Shown one piece after another: positions 9,076 to 19,897 of a stretch of 64,000 bases of DNA. The first letter of the stretch is position 1; every line of letters begins with the position of its first letter. Source of the DNA: Solirubrobacterales bacterium (GTDB lineage Bacteria > Actinomycetota > Thermoleophilia > Solirubrobacterales > 70-9); the NCBI GenBank assembly GCA_025450585.1, contig JANWHD010000027.1, positions 79,423 to 143,422 of the forward strand, written 5' to 3'. A program made the position numbers and the translations under genes. The notes under the pieces were generated by a model. The model saw only the letters and a list, made by a program, of their open reading frames with translations, was not told where the DNA came from and ran no database searches.

Positions 9076-9238
9076 GAGGACCTAACGAAACCCCCACGCA
9101 CGTCTGGCGGCGGCGGACACTGCGCGGTACGGCGTCCTCGGTCGGCCAAATAGCGCTGCTATTCGGCCTCCCTGCGTCCTTGTCCCGCTTGGTCCGGCGC
9201 TCGCCAGCCGTCCACGCGGGTTTCGTTAGTCCCTCCTA
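9073..9238. repeat. Nested-palindrome repeat, divergent copy C (166 bp)
   Basis: Arms TAGGAGGACCTAACGAAACCC/GGGTTTCGTTAGTCCCTCCTA (19/21), apex GGCCAAATAGCGCTGCTATTCGGCC. Shares GGACCAAGCGGG and ATAGCAGCGC(C/T)AT with copies A/B on the minus strand; fills the gap between two convergent stop codons. Confidence 0.7.
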
Positions 9239-10681
9239 GCTACAGATCGTGCCGTGCCCGACGATCGCCTCCCCGGCCAGCAGCACCGCTGTCTGGCCCG
9301 GTGAGACTCCGGCGAACCCCTCCCCCAGCCGGATGTCGAGCCTGGGATGCCGACCCGTCCCCGTCGCCGATACCGCGGCGGGGACGGGAGTCGCGCGGTA
9401 GCGCAGGCGCACCGCGTCGACCCGGGCTCCGTCGCGGTGCAGAACCGCGTCGCGGACCCGCACCGTCTCCGCCATCAGCTCCCGGCGCGGGCCGACCGTG
9501 ACCGTGTTGGCGGCAGCGTCGGTGGCGAGGACGTACATCGGCTCCTCGGCCCCGCCGCCGATGCCGCGGCGCTGGCCGACGGTGAAGTGGTGGTGACCGC
9601 GGTGGCGGCCGACCTTGCGGCCCGAGCGGTCGACCAGGTCTCCCTCGCGCTCGCGCAGGCCGCCGTGGCGAAGCAGGAAATCGGCCTTGCCCTGGCCGGA
9701 GAGGAAGCAGAGGTCCTGGCTCTCGGGCTTGCGGGCGACGGCGAGGTCGTGGCGGGCGGCGATCTCGCGAACCTCGGGCTTGGTCAGCTCGGTGAGCGGG
9801 AACCGGACTTGCCGCAGCAGCCCCGGCGGCAGGGCTGCCAGCATGTAGCTCTGGTCCTTGTTGGCGTCGGATGCGGCCGCGAGCAACGGTCCGTCGCCGT
9901 CTTCGACGATGCGCGCGTAGTGGCCGGTGACGAGGTGGGTCGCGCCGACCCGCTCGGCGAGGTCGACCATCGCCGCGATCCGCACCTCGCCGTTGCAGGC
10001 GATGCACGGGTTGGGCGTCCTGCCGCCCGCGTAGCCGGAGACGAACCCGGCGACGACGCGGCGGCGGAACTCCTCCTCGAGGTCCAGCGTCAGGTGCGGG
10101 ATCCCGAGCGAGTGGGCGAGCGAGCGGGCGCCGAGCACGGCCTCCGGGGAGCAGCACGCTTTCGCCCCGTCGGTCTGCGGGTCGGCCCAAAGCTTCAGCG
10201 TGACCCCGACCACCTCCGCCCCGCGCTCCCGTTCCAGCAGGGCGGCCACGGCGCTGTCGACCCCGCCCGACATCGCGATGAGCACCCGGTCGCCTTCGGA
10301 CCTCCCCAAAACCTCCGTCGATGCCGCAGTCTGCGCCAGCGCCCGGTGCAGGGCATCCGCAGCCAGCTGCGCCGCGTGCCGCTTGGCCGGAGTCAACCCC
10401 CCGATCGCCTCGTCGACCTCGTCGGTCCCGACCCGCGCCGCGTCCAGTACGGCCGCACCATCGACCATCTCGGCCACCGCAGCGGTCGCGGCCCGAGTAG
10501 CCCCGCACCCCTCAGCGTCGAAGGTGACCCCAGCAACCGTGCCGCCCTCGACGACGAGGGACAGCCGAGACAAGTCCCCGCAAGCGGCCCCACCGGCCGC
10601 CCCGGAAAACGCACCGTCGCCAGCCGGTCCGTTCCGGCTCGAATCCCGCAGGTAGGCCTCGAATAGCTCGCGATCCATCAT
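9236..10681 (-). CDS. mnmA: tRNA-specific 2-thiouridylase MnmA with N-terminal IscU/NifU-like scaffold domain
   Basis: C-terminal part: IAMSGGVDSAVAALLE, GVTLKLWADPQTDGAKACCS, RTPNPCIACNGEVRI, KDQSYMLAAL. N-terminal part: AACGDLSRLSLVVEGGTVAGVTFDAEGCGATRAATAAVAEMVDG. Confidence 0.92.
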   Translation of the reverse strand: MMDRELFEAYLRDSSRNGPAGDGAFSGAAGGAACGDLSRLSLVVEGGTVAGVTFDAEGCGATRAATAAVAEMVDGAAVLDAARVGTDEVDEAIGGLTPAKRHAAQLAADALHRALAQTAASTEVLGRSEGDRVLIAMSGGVDSAVAALLERERGAEVVGVTLKLWADPQTDGAKACCSPEAVLGARSLAHSLGIPHLTLDLEEEFRRRVVAGFVSGYAGGRTPNPCIACNGEVRIAAMVDLAERVGATHLVTGHYARIVEDGDGPLLAAASDANKDQSYMLAALPPGLLRQVRFPLTELTKPEVREIAARHDLAVARKPESQDLCFLSGQGKADFLLRHGGLREREGDLVDRSGRKVGRHRGHHHFTVGQRRGIGGGAEEPMYVLATDAAANTVTVGPRRELMAETVRVRDAVLHRDGARVDAVRLRYRATPVPAAVSATGTGRHPRLDIRLGEGFAGVSPGQTAVLLAGEAIVGHGTICS

Positions 10682-10696
10682 CCACAGGGTAGGAGG

Positions 10697-11650
10697 CTAT
10701 GGACGAACGCGCAGCAGCCTGCGCAGGTCGGCAAGAACCGCGGGTGCATCGTCTCGCAACTGTCGCCACGTAATTCGCACTACCCGCCAACCGTCGGCCT
10801 GCAGGAGGCGATCCCTTTCCCGGTCCCTCTCGAATGCACGTCGGGTGCCGTGCGTCGCACGCCCATCGAGCTCGACGACGAGCCGCTGTTCGGCCCAGAG
10901 GCAGTCGGCTTCAAAGAGTCCTCCGCCTGCTGCCACGTCGGCGTTTCGCCGGGGTCGCGGCAGGTCAGTGCTGTCGAGCAGGGACGCGAACCGCTCCTCC
11001 AGCACCTTGCGGGGGACGCCTCGCACGGCCGCCTCATCATCAAGAAGCACCCGCAATTTCGCTGCGCCTCGTTTGCGGGGGTAGCGCTCCAGGAGGTCGG
11101 GAATCGACAACTCATCCGTAATCCCATGCGCTTCCATCTCGTTCAACGCCCTCTCCAGCTCTCCCAGCGCCGAGGACGCCGCAACGTCGAACACAGTACG
11201 TGGCGGCGACGTGACTGGTATCCCGTCCACGCATCTGACTTCGTCAGGCTTCAGCATCCCGCTGTGGGACACCAGACCCGACCGGGCCTGGCACCGGGTC
11301 GCCCTCGTCACTTCGGGCAGGATCGGCTTCGGCGGCAGGATCCGCCATAGCGCGCTCGCCGAACGATGACTCAACACGGCGCCTGGGCCGGCAGCGAGCA
11401 CCGCTGCCATCCAGCGGCTCTCGCGACTTCTTGGGCGATGCCCGACGGCGTAGACGCCCCACTGAACCCGGCGGAGTCGCCCACTGGCGATGCGGCCCTC
11501 GATCGCCCCTCTCCCAACCCCAAGCCGCAAGAGCTGCCGCCGGCTGACGACTCCGTGCTGCCCCTCGGCGAGCTCTCCCATCCGATCGTCGACCGAACGA
11601 AGCGCCAATTTTCCAGGCATGACATGGGAAATCGGCGTCTCGTCCGACAT
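10697..11650 (-). CDS. AbiEi-type N-terminal domain plus DUF559-like endonuclease domain protein (true start may be 11581)
   Basis: LAEGQHGVVSRRQLLRLGVGRGAIEGRIASGRLRRVQWGVYAVGH...; C-terminal FEADCLWAEQRLVVELDGRATHGTRRAFERDRERDRLLQADGWRVVRITWRQL. Confidence 0.75.
   Translation of the reverse strand: MSDETPISHVMPGKLALRSVDDRMGELAEGQHGVVSRRQLLRLGVGRGAIEGRIASGRLRRVQWGVYAVGHRPRSRESRWMAAVLAAGPGAVLSHRSASALWRILPPKPILPEVTRATRCQARSGLVSHSGMLKPDEVRCVDGIPVTSPPRTVFDVAASSALGELERALNEMEAHGITDELSIPDLLERYPRKRGAAKLRVLLDDEAAVRGVPRKVLEERFASLLDSTDLPRPRRNADVAAGGGLFEADCLWAEQRLVVELDGRATHGTRRAFERDRERDRLLQADGWRVVRITWRQLRDDAPAVLADLRRLLRVRP
11592..11637 (-). promoter_or_regulatory. ~45-bp hairpin-forming upstream element, copy 2 (at 5' end of AbiEi/DUF559 gene)
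   Basis: Minus strand CGCCGATTTCCCATGTCATGCCTGGAAAATTGGCGCTTCGTTCGGTC. Confidence 0.6.
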
Positions 11651-11707
11651 GGCGCCGATCGTGCCCGGTCCCGGCGCACGCGTGGTGCGCCGATCGTCAC
11701 GAAAGGC

Positions 11708-11885
11708 GCAGCAAAAAGAGGCTCCAGCCCGCCGGTACCGCCTCTGGCTTTGATCCCTTGAAGTAAAGGGTGGGCGCCTCCTCCAGACCCCACAGGGTCA
11801 AGAGAGATCAGCTCCCGCGCCGTTTGTGTTGGGTCAAACGGTGAGACGGCTCACGTACGGGCTCGAACCTCGGAGCAACCGTACC
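11708..11885 (-). ncRNA. Candidate structured RNA, 6S RNA-like (approximate ends)
   Basis: Closing stem 11858-11871 with 11718-11731 (GAGGTTCGAGCCCG / CGGGCTGGAGCCTC); hairpins CCGTTT..AAACGG, GACCC..GGGTC and CCCTT..AAGGG (11755-11770); U-tract on the minus strand (11713-11717). No protein-like ORF. Confidence 0.4.
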
Positions 11886-11909
11886 ACCGGTCGGGCGCCG
11901 GAGCGAGGG

Positions 11910-12212
11910 TCAATCGTCCAGCTCATCCAGGTCCAGGTTGGAGAGCAACATCTCCGCCTCGCTCCAGTCTTCGGGCTGGACCCGGAGCGCGATGTCACCG
12001 CGGCCGAAGCGATCGAGTGGCCAGTCGGCGGTGAGAACTGCCTCGATACCACCCTCTTCCAGGGCCTGGCGCCAGGCCCGAGCCGTCCGCACGTCGACGA
12101 AGTCGCGAACCACCTCCCAGCTGTCGAAGCGGGGGTCGTCGACGTGGACCGGCGTCGCGCCCGGGCCGGCCCCCGGCTTGAACACCGCCCGGATCCGGCC
12201 GAAGAAGCCCAT
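11910..12212 (-). CDS. Hypothetical protein (DUF2007-like)
   Basis: MGFFGRIRAVFKPGAGPG...VRDFVDVRTARAWRQALEEGGIEAVLTADWPL; directly downstream of aspS. Confidence 0.6.
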   Translation of the reverse strand: MGFFGRIRAVFKPGAGPGATPVHVDDPRFDSWEVVRDFVDVRTARAWRQALEEGGIEAVLTADWPLDRFGRGDIALRVQPEDWSEAEMLLSNLDLDELDD

Positions 12213-12216
12213 CGGT

Positions 12217-14009
<1,793 letters not shown>

Positions 14010-14013
<4 letters not shown>

Positions 14014-15269
14014 GATCGGTCCCCGGCGATCTCAGCGACCAGGTGGGCAGTGTCGACCGGGCGCTGCTCGCCGCTCTCCATGTCGCGCAGCTGGGCGACT
14101 CCCTCGGCTTCGAGGATCAGCACGCGGCGGGCACCGATCCGGTCGGCGTGCTTGAGCTGCCCCTTGAGCCCGCGCCCGGCGAGGTCGAACTCGGCGGAGA
14201 GGCCAGCTCTGCGAAGCTCGTTGACCAGGGTGATGGCGAGGGCATTCTGGGCCTTGCCGATTCCCTGGCTTCCGGTCACGACGAACACGTCGCGCCCCTC
14301 CGTCGCCACCTCCTCCTCCAGGGCCAGGAGAATCCGCTCGATCCCCGCAGCCCACCCGATCGCCGGCGTCGGCGGTCCCCCCAGCTGCTCGACCAGACCG
14401 TCGTAGCGACCGCCGCCGCCGATCTCCGACTGGGCGCCGAGGCGGTCGCAGACGAACGAGAAGATCGTCCGCGTGTAGTAGTCGAGTCCTCGCACCAGGG
14501 TCGGGTCGATCGTGTACTCGATGCCCGCCGCGTCGAGCAGGGCGCGCACCTCCCCGAAGTGCTCGGCGTCCTCGCCCTCGAGGCGCTCGACCAGCGTCGG
14601 CGCCGACGCCATCGCCGCGCGGGTGCCTTCGTCGTCGGAGTCGAAGGCGCGTAGAGGGTTGACGTCGATCCGCTCGCGCACCTCCTTGGACAGCTCTTCC
14701 TCGTGGGCGCGAAGGTACGCCTTCAGCTCCTCCAGATAGGTCTGGCGGGCGCTCAGCGAGCCCAGGCTCCCCAGCCGCAGCTCGACCCCGGGGATGCCGA
14801 GCTCGGCGACGAGTTCGGCGAACAGCCCGATCGCCTCCGCGTCGGCGAGCGGCGCATCGCTGCCGATCGCCTCGATCCCGAGCTGGTGGAACTGCCTATA
14901 GCGCCCGGCCTGGGGGCGCTCGTGCCGGAAGAACGGGCCAGTGTAGGAGAGCTTCACGGGCTGCGCGAGCTTGTGCATCCCGTGCTCGACGTAGGCGCGA
15001 CAGATCGGCGCGGTCCCCTCGGGGCGCAGGGTGAGGCTGCGTCCCCCCTTGTCCTCGAAGGTGAACATCTCCTTGCGGACGATGTCGGTGGAGTGGCCGA
15101 CCCCCCGCTCGAACAGCTCCGTGTCCTCGAAGCTGGGCGTGGCGATCGGTTCGTAGCCGGCGCGGGCGAAGATCGCCGCCGCGGTCTCCGCGATCCTCCC
15201 CCGCGTGCGGGCATGCGCCGGCAAGACGTCGAACGTCCCGCGAGGCGCCTGGTACTTGAGTCCCGCCAC
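14010..15269 (-). CDS. hisS: Histidine--tRNA ligase
   Basis: APRGTFDVLP, LRPEGTAPICRAYVEHGM, RGLDYYTRTIFSF, GGGRYDGLVEQLGG; overlaps aspS start by 4 bp. Confidence 0.97.
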
Positions 15270-15307
15270 GATGCCGCGACCCTACCTTTCGCAAGCGGGC
15301 ACGCGCG

Positions 15308-15953
15308 CTACCCCGAGAGTTCCGCGAGAAAGGGGTTCGTCGCCTGCTCGGCCCCCAGGGTCGTCACGCCCATATGGCCCGGGTATACGCCGGTCTCTGG
15401 AGGGAGGGACTCGACCAGGGTGCGGATCGACCGCATCAGGGCCGGCCCGTTGCCCCCCGGCAGGTCGACCCGCCCGACCGAGCCTTGGAAGAGCACGTCG
15501 CCCGAGAAGATCGTGTCGTGGTCGCGCACCGAGTAGGTGACGTGGCCCGGGCTGTGGCCCGGGGTGAAGATGACGTCGAGGGCGAGCCCGGCCAGCTCGA
15601 GGCTCTCCCCGCCCTCCACCGCCACGTCGGCGTCATAGCTCTCGTAGGGGCCGAAGCCGTCCATCGGCACGAAGGACATGATGTCGGCGAGCACCGGGAC
15701 CTCGATCTTCGGGCAGTAGACCGGGGCGCCGGTCATCCTCGCCACCGGCGCGACGGCGCCGATGTGGTCGAAGTGGCAGTGGGTGATCAGGATCGCCTCG
15801 ACCTTCACCCCGATGTCGTCGATCTCGGCCAGGATCCGGTCGGGCTCCTCGCCCGGATCGATGACCAGCCCTTTGCCGGAGCCTTCGCGGCGGACGATGA
15901 AGCAGTTCTCGGCAATCGCGCCAACCGTGAGCTGGCGGATGTCGAGGTTCACG
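15308..15953 (-). CDS. MBL-fold metallohydrolase (glyoxalase II-like)
   Basis: ILITHCHFDHIGAVAPVARM, FTPGHSPGHVTY, FSGDVLFQGSVGR; GTG start proposed at 15953. Confidence 0.88.
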
Positions 15954-16320
15954 GCCGTTCGGCAGCGCGTATCCGCGCCCGCTCCCGGCGTCGCCACATC
16001 AGCATGTCCATGTAGTAGCCCGCGGGGATGTAGAACGCGAGCATGAAGGCACCGAGGCCGAGCGCGGAGCCGAACGAGCGTTTGAAGATCAACACAAGCA
16101 GAACGGTGAAGATGACGGCCGCCACCAGACCACGAGTGATCGCGCTGCGCCAGGTCGGCGGTTGGTCGCCGCGCGGTGCGCCCTTCTTCTTGGTGCCGGT
16201 GCGGGCGCGGGCTTTCGCCTCGGCGCGGCTGCGCGGGCGCGACGGCCGGCGGTTGGCGTCGACACGGCCTCCCTGGGTGCCGCGGTGCTTGCGACGGCGC
16301 TTCTTCCTGGTCTGTGCCAT
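15949..16320 (-). CDS. Small membrane protein with basic N-terminus
   Basis: MAQTRKKRRRKHRGTQGGRV... then two TM segments. Confidence 0.7.
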   Translation of the reverse strand: MAQTRKKRRRKHRGTQGGRVDANRRPSRPRSRAEAKARARTGTKKKGAPRGDQPPTWRSAITRGLVAAVIFTVLLVLIFKRSFGSALGLGAFMLAFYIPAGYYMDMLMWRRRERARIRAAERP

Positions 16321-16345
16321 GGGCTGAATCTAGCGTCCGGAGGAC

Positions 16346-17236
16346 TTACGCGGCGGGCCGCAGGCGCGCCTCGATCGTCTGCACGGCGGGATCGAAGTCG
16401 CGGATCGGCACGTCGGAGGGATAACCGGCGAGGGCCGCCGCCGGGACCAGCCCGACGACCTCGGCTTCGACCGGGCGCGCGCCGAGCGGGGCGGCCAGCA
16501 CCCGGACCCGCTCGACCACCTCTGCCAGGGGCACGGCAAGGGGATCGTGGACGTTGGTCGAGACCTGGGCGCGACCGCTGGAGAGCACCAGCCCGAGCGC
16601 CCGCACGCCCGGCAGGCCGCCCCCGGACTCGCGCAGGCCGGCGGCGACCGAGCCGGCAAGCTCGGGGTCGCCGCTGTCGAGCTCGACGTTGAAGGCGGCC
16701 AGAGGCGGCCGCGCGGTCACCAAAGTCACGCCCGCGGTCCGGTGGGGAAAGGCGGGCCCGTGGTCGGGGCGAAGCTCGCCACCCTCCATTCGCAGCCAGA
16801 GCTCGGCGAGCCCGCCGTTGCGGAAGTAGGCACGCTCGGCGTGCTCGGGGCGGCGGGCCAGGTCGCCGTAGAGGAAGACCGGAACGCCGAGGCCGCCGAT
16901 CTGCGCCGCGAGCTCGACCGCCTCGGCGCGGGCGGCATCGCGGTCGGCGGGGTCCAGCCAGACGACCGGGCAGACGTCGAGCGCGCCGACCGCTGGATGC
17001 AGCCCGTCGTAGCCGCTCATGTCGAGCGTCTCGATCGCCTGCGCGGCGCCGGAGAGGAGCGCGTCGCGCAGCGGCGTGGGCTCCGCCGCCAGGGTGAACA
17101 CGGTGCGGTGGTGATCGGCGTCGGAGTGGCGGTCGAGCAGGGTCACCCCGTGCGCGAAGGCACCCTGCAGGCCGGCGATGCGAGTGGAGTCCCGCCCCTC
17201 GGAGACGTTCGGGACGGCGAGGAAGGTGGGTGTCAC
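16346..17236 (-). CDS. Glutamate formimidoyltransferase (FtcD N-terminal type)
   Basis: LAVPNVSEGRD, LLDRHSDADHHRTVFTLAA, HPAVGALDVCPVVWL, VPVFLYGDLARRPEHAERAYFRNGG. Confidence 0.88.
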   Translation of the reverse strand: MTPTFLAVPNVSEGRDSTRIAGLQGAFAHGVTLLDRHSDADHHRTVFTLAAEPTPLRDALLSGAAQAIETLDMSGYDGLHPAVGALDVCPVVWLDPADRDAARAEAVELAAQIGGLGVPVFLYGDLARRPEHAERAYFRNGGLAELWLRMEGGELRPDHGPAFPHRTAGVTLVTARPPLAAFNVELDSGDPELAGSVAAGLRESGGGLPGVRALGLVLSSGRAQVSTNVHDPLAVPLAEVVERVRVLAAPLGARPVEAEVVGLVPAAALAGYPSDVPIRDFDPAVQTIEARLRPAA

Positions 17237-17240
17237 CGGG

Positions 17241-18188
17241 TCAAAGGAGAAGCTGGCCGCCGCGGACGATCTCCTTGCCGTCCACTTCCACGGTCGGCTC
17301 GACGATCACGCAGTCGAGGTGGACGGGGACCTGGACGGTGCCGCCGATCGCGGCGGAGGCGCCGAAGGCGACGTGCGCGGTGCCGAGGATCTTCTCGTCC
17401 TCGAGGATGTTGCCGGTCAGGGTGGCCTCTTCGTTGGTGCCGATGCCCAACTCGGCGACGTTGGTGCCGTCCTCACCGTGCATGGTCAGCATTTCAAGCA
17501 GGGTCGCGCCCTCGGGGCCGGTCGCGTCGGTCAGGTGCCCATCGCGGACCGTCAGCTCGACTGGGGTCTCGACCTTGCCCACGCCGGCGATCGAGCCGTC
17601 GACGACCAGCGTCCCCTCGGCCGTGGTGGGAGCGACGAAGGCCTCCCCGCAGGGCAGGTTGCCGAAGGCGCCCGGAGCGTTGAGCACCCCGGCGTCGGCG
17701 ATTGGGATCCGGTCCTTCAGCCCAAGCCGCAGGTCGCTGCCGTGCTGGCAGGTGATCCGCGCCTCCTCGCCGCTGCGCAGCGCCGCGGCGATCGCCGCTC
17801 CCCGCCGGCGCAGGGTGCGCATGTCGGCGTTCATCAGCCGCGAGAGCATGTCCTCCGTCACCCCTGGCAGGGTCGCGATCCGCACGCCCGCCTGAGTCGC
17901 GGCGCGGCGCGCGTTGGTGTGGGAGAGCGACTGGATCGTCGGCGCCAGCACGACCTCGGCGGCGACCATCGCCGCCGCGACGGGCGTCGGCGGCTCAGCC
18001 CCGTTGGAGTCGAGCTCGGAGATCACCGCCAGGGTGGCAAACGCCCCGTCGCCCTCGGCCTCGATCCGCATCAGCGCCCCGATGTCCTCGGTGACCGGAT
18101 TGCAGATCACCAACACCTCTTCGCCAGGTTCGATCCGCAGGCAGTCCCGCAGAACCGTCCTAACCGCCCTGTCCAGCTCCTGCGTCAT
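17241..18188 (-). CDS. M29-type (aminopeptidase T-like) peptidase
   Basis: RIEPGEEVLVICNP, NLPCGEAFVAPTTAEGTLVVDGSIAGVG, NVAELGIGTNEEATLTGNILEDEKILGTAHVAFG. Confidence 0.8.
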   Translation of the reverse strand: MTQELDRAVRTVLRDCLRIEPGEEVLVICNPVTEDIGALMRIEAEGDGAFATLAVISELDSNGAEPPTPVAAAMVAAEVVLAPTIQSLSHTNARRAATQAGVRIATLPGVTEDMLSRLMNADMRTLRRRGAAIAAALRSGEEARITCQHGSDLRLGLKDRIPIADAGVLNAPGAFGNLPCGEAFVAPTTAEGTLVVDGSIAGVGKVETPVELTVRDGHLTDATGPEGATLLEMLTMHGEDGTNVAELGIGTNEEATLTGNILEDEKILGTAHVAFGASAAIGGTVQVPVHLDCVIVEPTVEVDGKEIVRGGQLLL

Positions 18189-18257
18189 GTCCCAAGGCTA
18201 AGCCTAATGCCGCCCCGGCGAGCGCCTCCCCTCCATCGCTACGATCCACACCTCCCC

Positions 18258-18331
18258 GCCGGAGTAGCTCAGCTGGTTAGAGCAGCGGAATCATAATCCG
18301 CGTGTCGGGGGTTCGAGTCCCTCCTCCGGCA
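18258..18331 (+). tRNA. tRNA-Met (CAU)
   Basis: GCCGGAGTAGCTCAGCTGGTTAGAGCAGCGGAATCATAATCCGCGTGTCGGGGGTTCGAGTCCCTCCTCCGGCA; full cloverleaf, anticodon loop ATCATAA. Confidence 0.95.
18288..18331 (+). repeat. att-like direct repeat 1 (3' half of tRNA-Met)
   Basis: GAATCATAATCCGCGTGTCGGGGGTTCGAGTCCCTCCTCCGGCA, identical to 23383-23426. Confidence 0.9.
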
Positions 18332-18736
18332 TCGCAGTGGCAAGCGGAATGCGCCGCTTCCCGAGGTCCAGAGGGTCCGATTTGGCAGGGGGGTGGCAAG
18401 GGAAGTGGCAAGGGTCAGGCCGCGCAGAGCGATTCGTGTCGCGGCATGACGGCATTACCCTGATCTCCATGCCGTCCCTTTGGGCAGCATCACTGCTGTT
18501 GCTCTTCGCGGTCATCGCGGGTGGTCTCGCCTGTGTTGAAGCAGTCGGGAACGGCGAGTATCTGGCGGCACTCGCATTCGCTGCGATCACGCTGACGTGC
18601 GCCGTAGGTTTCTCTGTGCCCTTCGTGTCTCGCCGCGTGAGGCAGTGGTGGTGGTAGCAGCGACCGGGGATCGACCGGAAGTGCCAGGGGGTCCAGCCCC
18701 GAAAAGCCCGCAGGGGCGACGGCTATCATCGGTCGC

Positions 18737-18928
18737 GTGAAACCGATCCGCACCGACTTCAAGGGCTACGAGGGCAAGTACGTGGCGACCGACACCCGCA
18801 CGGGCCAAGTCGTGATCGCCGACGAGGACTTGAAAGTCGTGCTGGAGAAAGCCCGCAAGTTGGATCACGTCGTCGTCGGCGGGCGGGTTCCCCACGCAGA
18901 CGAGCCGATCTACGTCGGTCTTGGCTGA
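18737..18928 (+). CDS. DUF5678-like small protein
   Basis: MKPIRTDFKGYEGKYVATDTRTGQVVIADEDLKVVLEKARKLDHVVVGGRVPHADEPIYVGLG; overlaps next ORF by 8 bp. Confidence 0.6.
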   Translation: MKPIRTDFKGYEGKYVATDTRTGQVVIADEDLKVVLEKARKLDHVVVGGRVPHADEPIYVGLG

Positions 18929-19412
18929 GCCGAAGACCCCCTGGCTCTATCCCTATCGGGAGGACCCCCAGCAGACGCGCTTGGGGCAGCCGGTGTTTCG
19001 GCCCTTCGTACCTGTCTCTCTTGCCATTGAGGGCGCATCGACGCCAGGGCTTGAGGGACTGATCGACACCGGAGCCGACGCGATCCTCGCGAGCGACTTG
19101 CTGGCGGACGAGCTTGGCCTCGACTTGGCCGATAACGAGGGCGAGGAACTGCACGCCGTCGGCGGGCGTACCGTCGTCGCCCGCTACAAGACCGTCTCCC
19201 TGCGCCTGCACCACCACGACGATTCCAGCGCTCGGTGCGAGTGGGAAGCCCCAGTGGGATTCGTAGATGGCTGGCACAGCTTCGGCCTGGTCCTGCTGGG
19301 CAGCGTCGGCTTCCTCGATCACTTCACCGTCACCGCAAGCCGCTTCTCCCAAGCGGTTGCAGTCGAGAATCGCGACGGCTTCGATGATCGTTTCGGCGTC
19401 GTCCTGGCTTAA
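18921..19412 (+). CDS. Retropepsin-like aspartyl protease
   Basis: GLEGLIDTGADAILASDLLADELGLDL (DTGA active-site motif), second part LHAVGGRTVVARYKTVSLRL, LVLLGSVGFLDHFTV. Confidence 0.7.
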   Translation: MAEPKTPWLYPYREDPQQTRLGQPVFRPFVPVSLAIEGASTPGLEGLIDTGADAILASDLLADELGLDLADNEGEELHAVGGRTVVARYKTVSLRLHHHDDSSARCEWEAPVGFVDGWHSFGLVLLGSVGFLDHFTVTASRFSQAVAVENRDGFDDRFGVVLA

Positions 19413-19486
19413 CGCGATTCGCCCCGCCGACCGCCACCCATGGCGAGGTCGTGAAAGGCCTGACTGAGGCGCAGCCGCAATCCCGC

Positions 19487-19897
19487 CTATTTCGATTCAT
19501 GCTCGATCACTTTTGCCTCAAACGGAGGCAAGGGATCAACCTCACCGCGAAGTCGATCCCGCACGAAGTCAACGAGGGGCGGCGCGTCGGCCAATGCCCA
19601 ATCGGCAGACTCGCTCACGGGCTTTCCTTTTTGCACGCCCAGCAATACCCAGCCCCCGAGAGTGTTAGCGAAGGCGGCTACGACTTTAACCAAGCCAAAT
19701 GCCCCATCTTCTCCGGCACCTCTTTTGTGCTCAACGAAAAGCGTCTCATCCAAGTCGAGCATCCGGCCAAGGTCATCTTGGCTCAGGTCAGCCAAGGCAT
19801 CGTGAACAAAAGAGCCGAGCGCCATTGACCAGCTACCTCCCAACCAAGAAGGCCCGTTTGGCTCTAGACGCCAACCAGGGGCTACCCATGCTGGCAC
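19487..19897 (-). CDS. AlbA_2/Schlafen-type domain protein, probably 3'-truncated (start may be 19825)
   Basis: LDETLFVEHKRGAGEDGAFGLVKVVAAFANTLGGWVLLGVQKGKPV fits the AlbA_2 pattern; the ORF ends before the usual C-terminal part. Confidence 0.55.
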   Translation of the reverse strand: MPAWVAPGWRLEPNGPSWLGGSWSMALGSFVHDALADLSQDDLGRMLDLDETLFVEHKRGAGEDGAFGLVKVVAAFANTLGGWVLLGVQKGKPVSESADWALADAPPLVDFVRDRLRGEVDPLPPFEAKVIEHESK

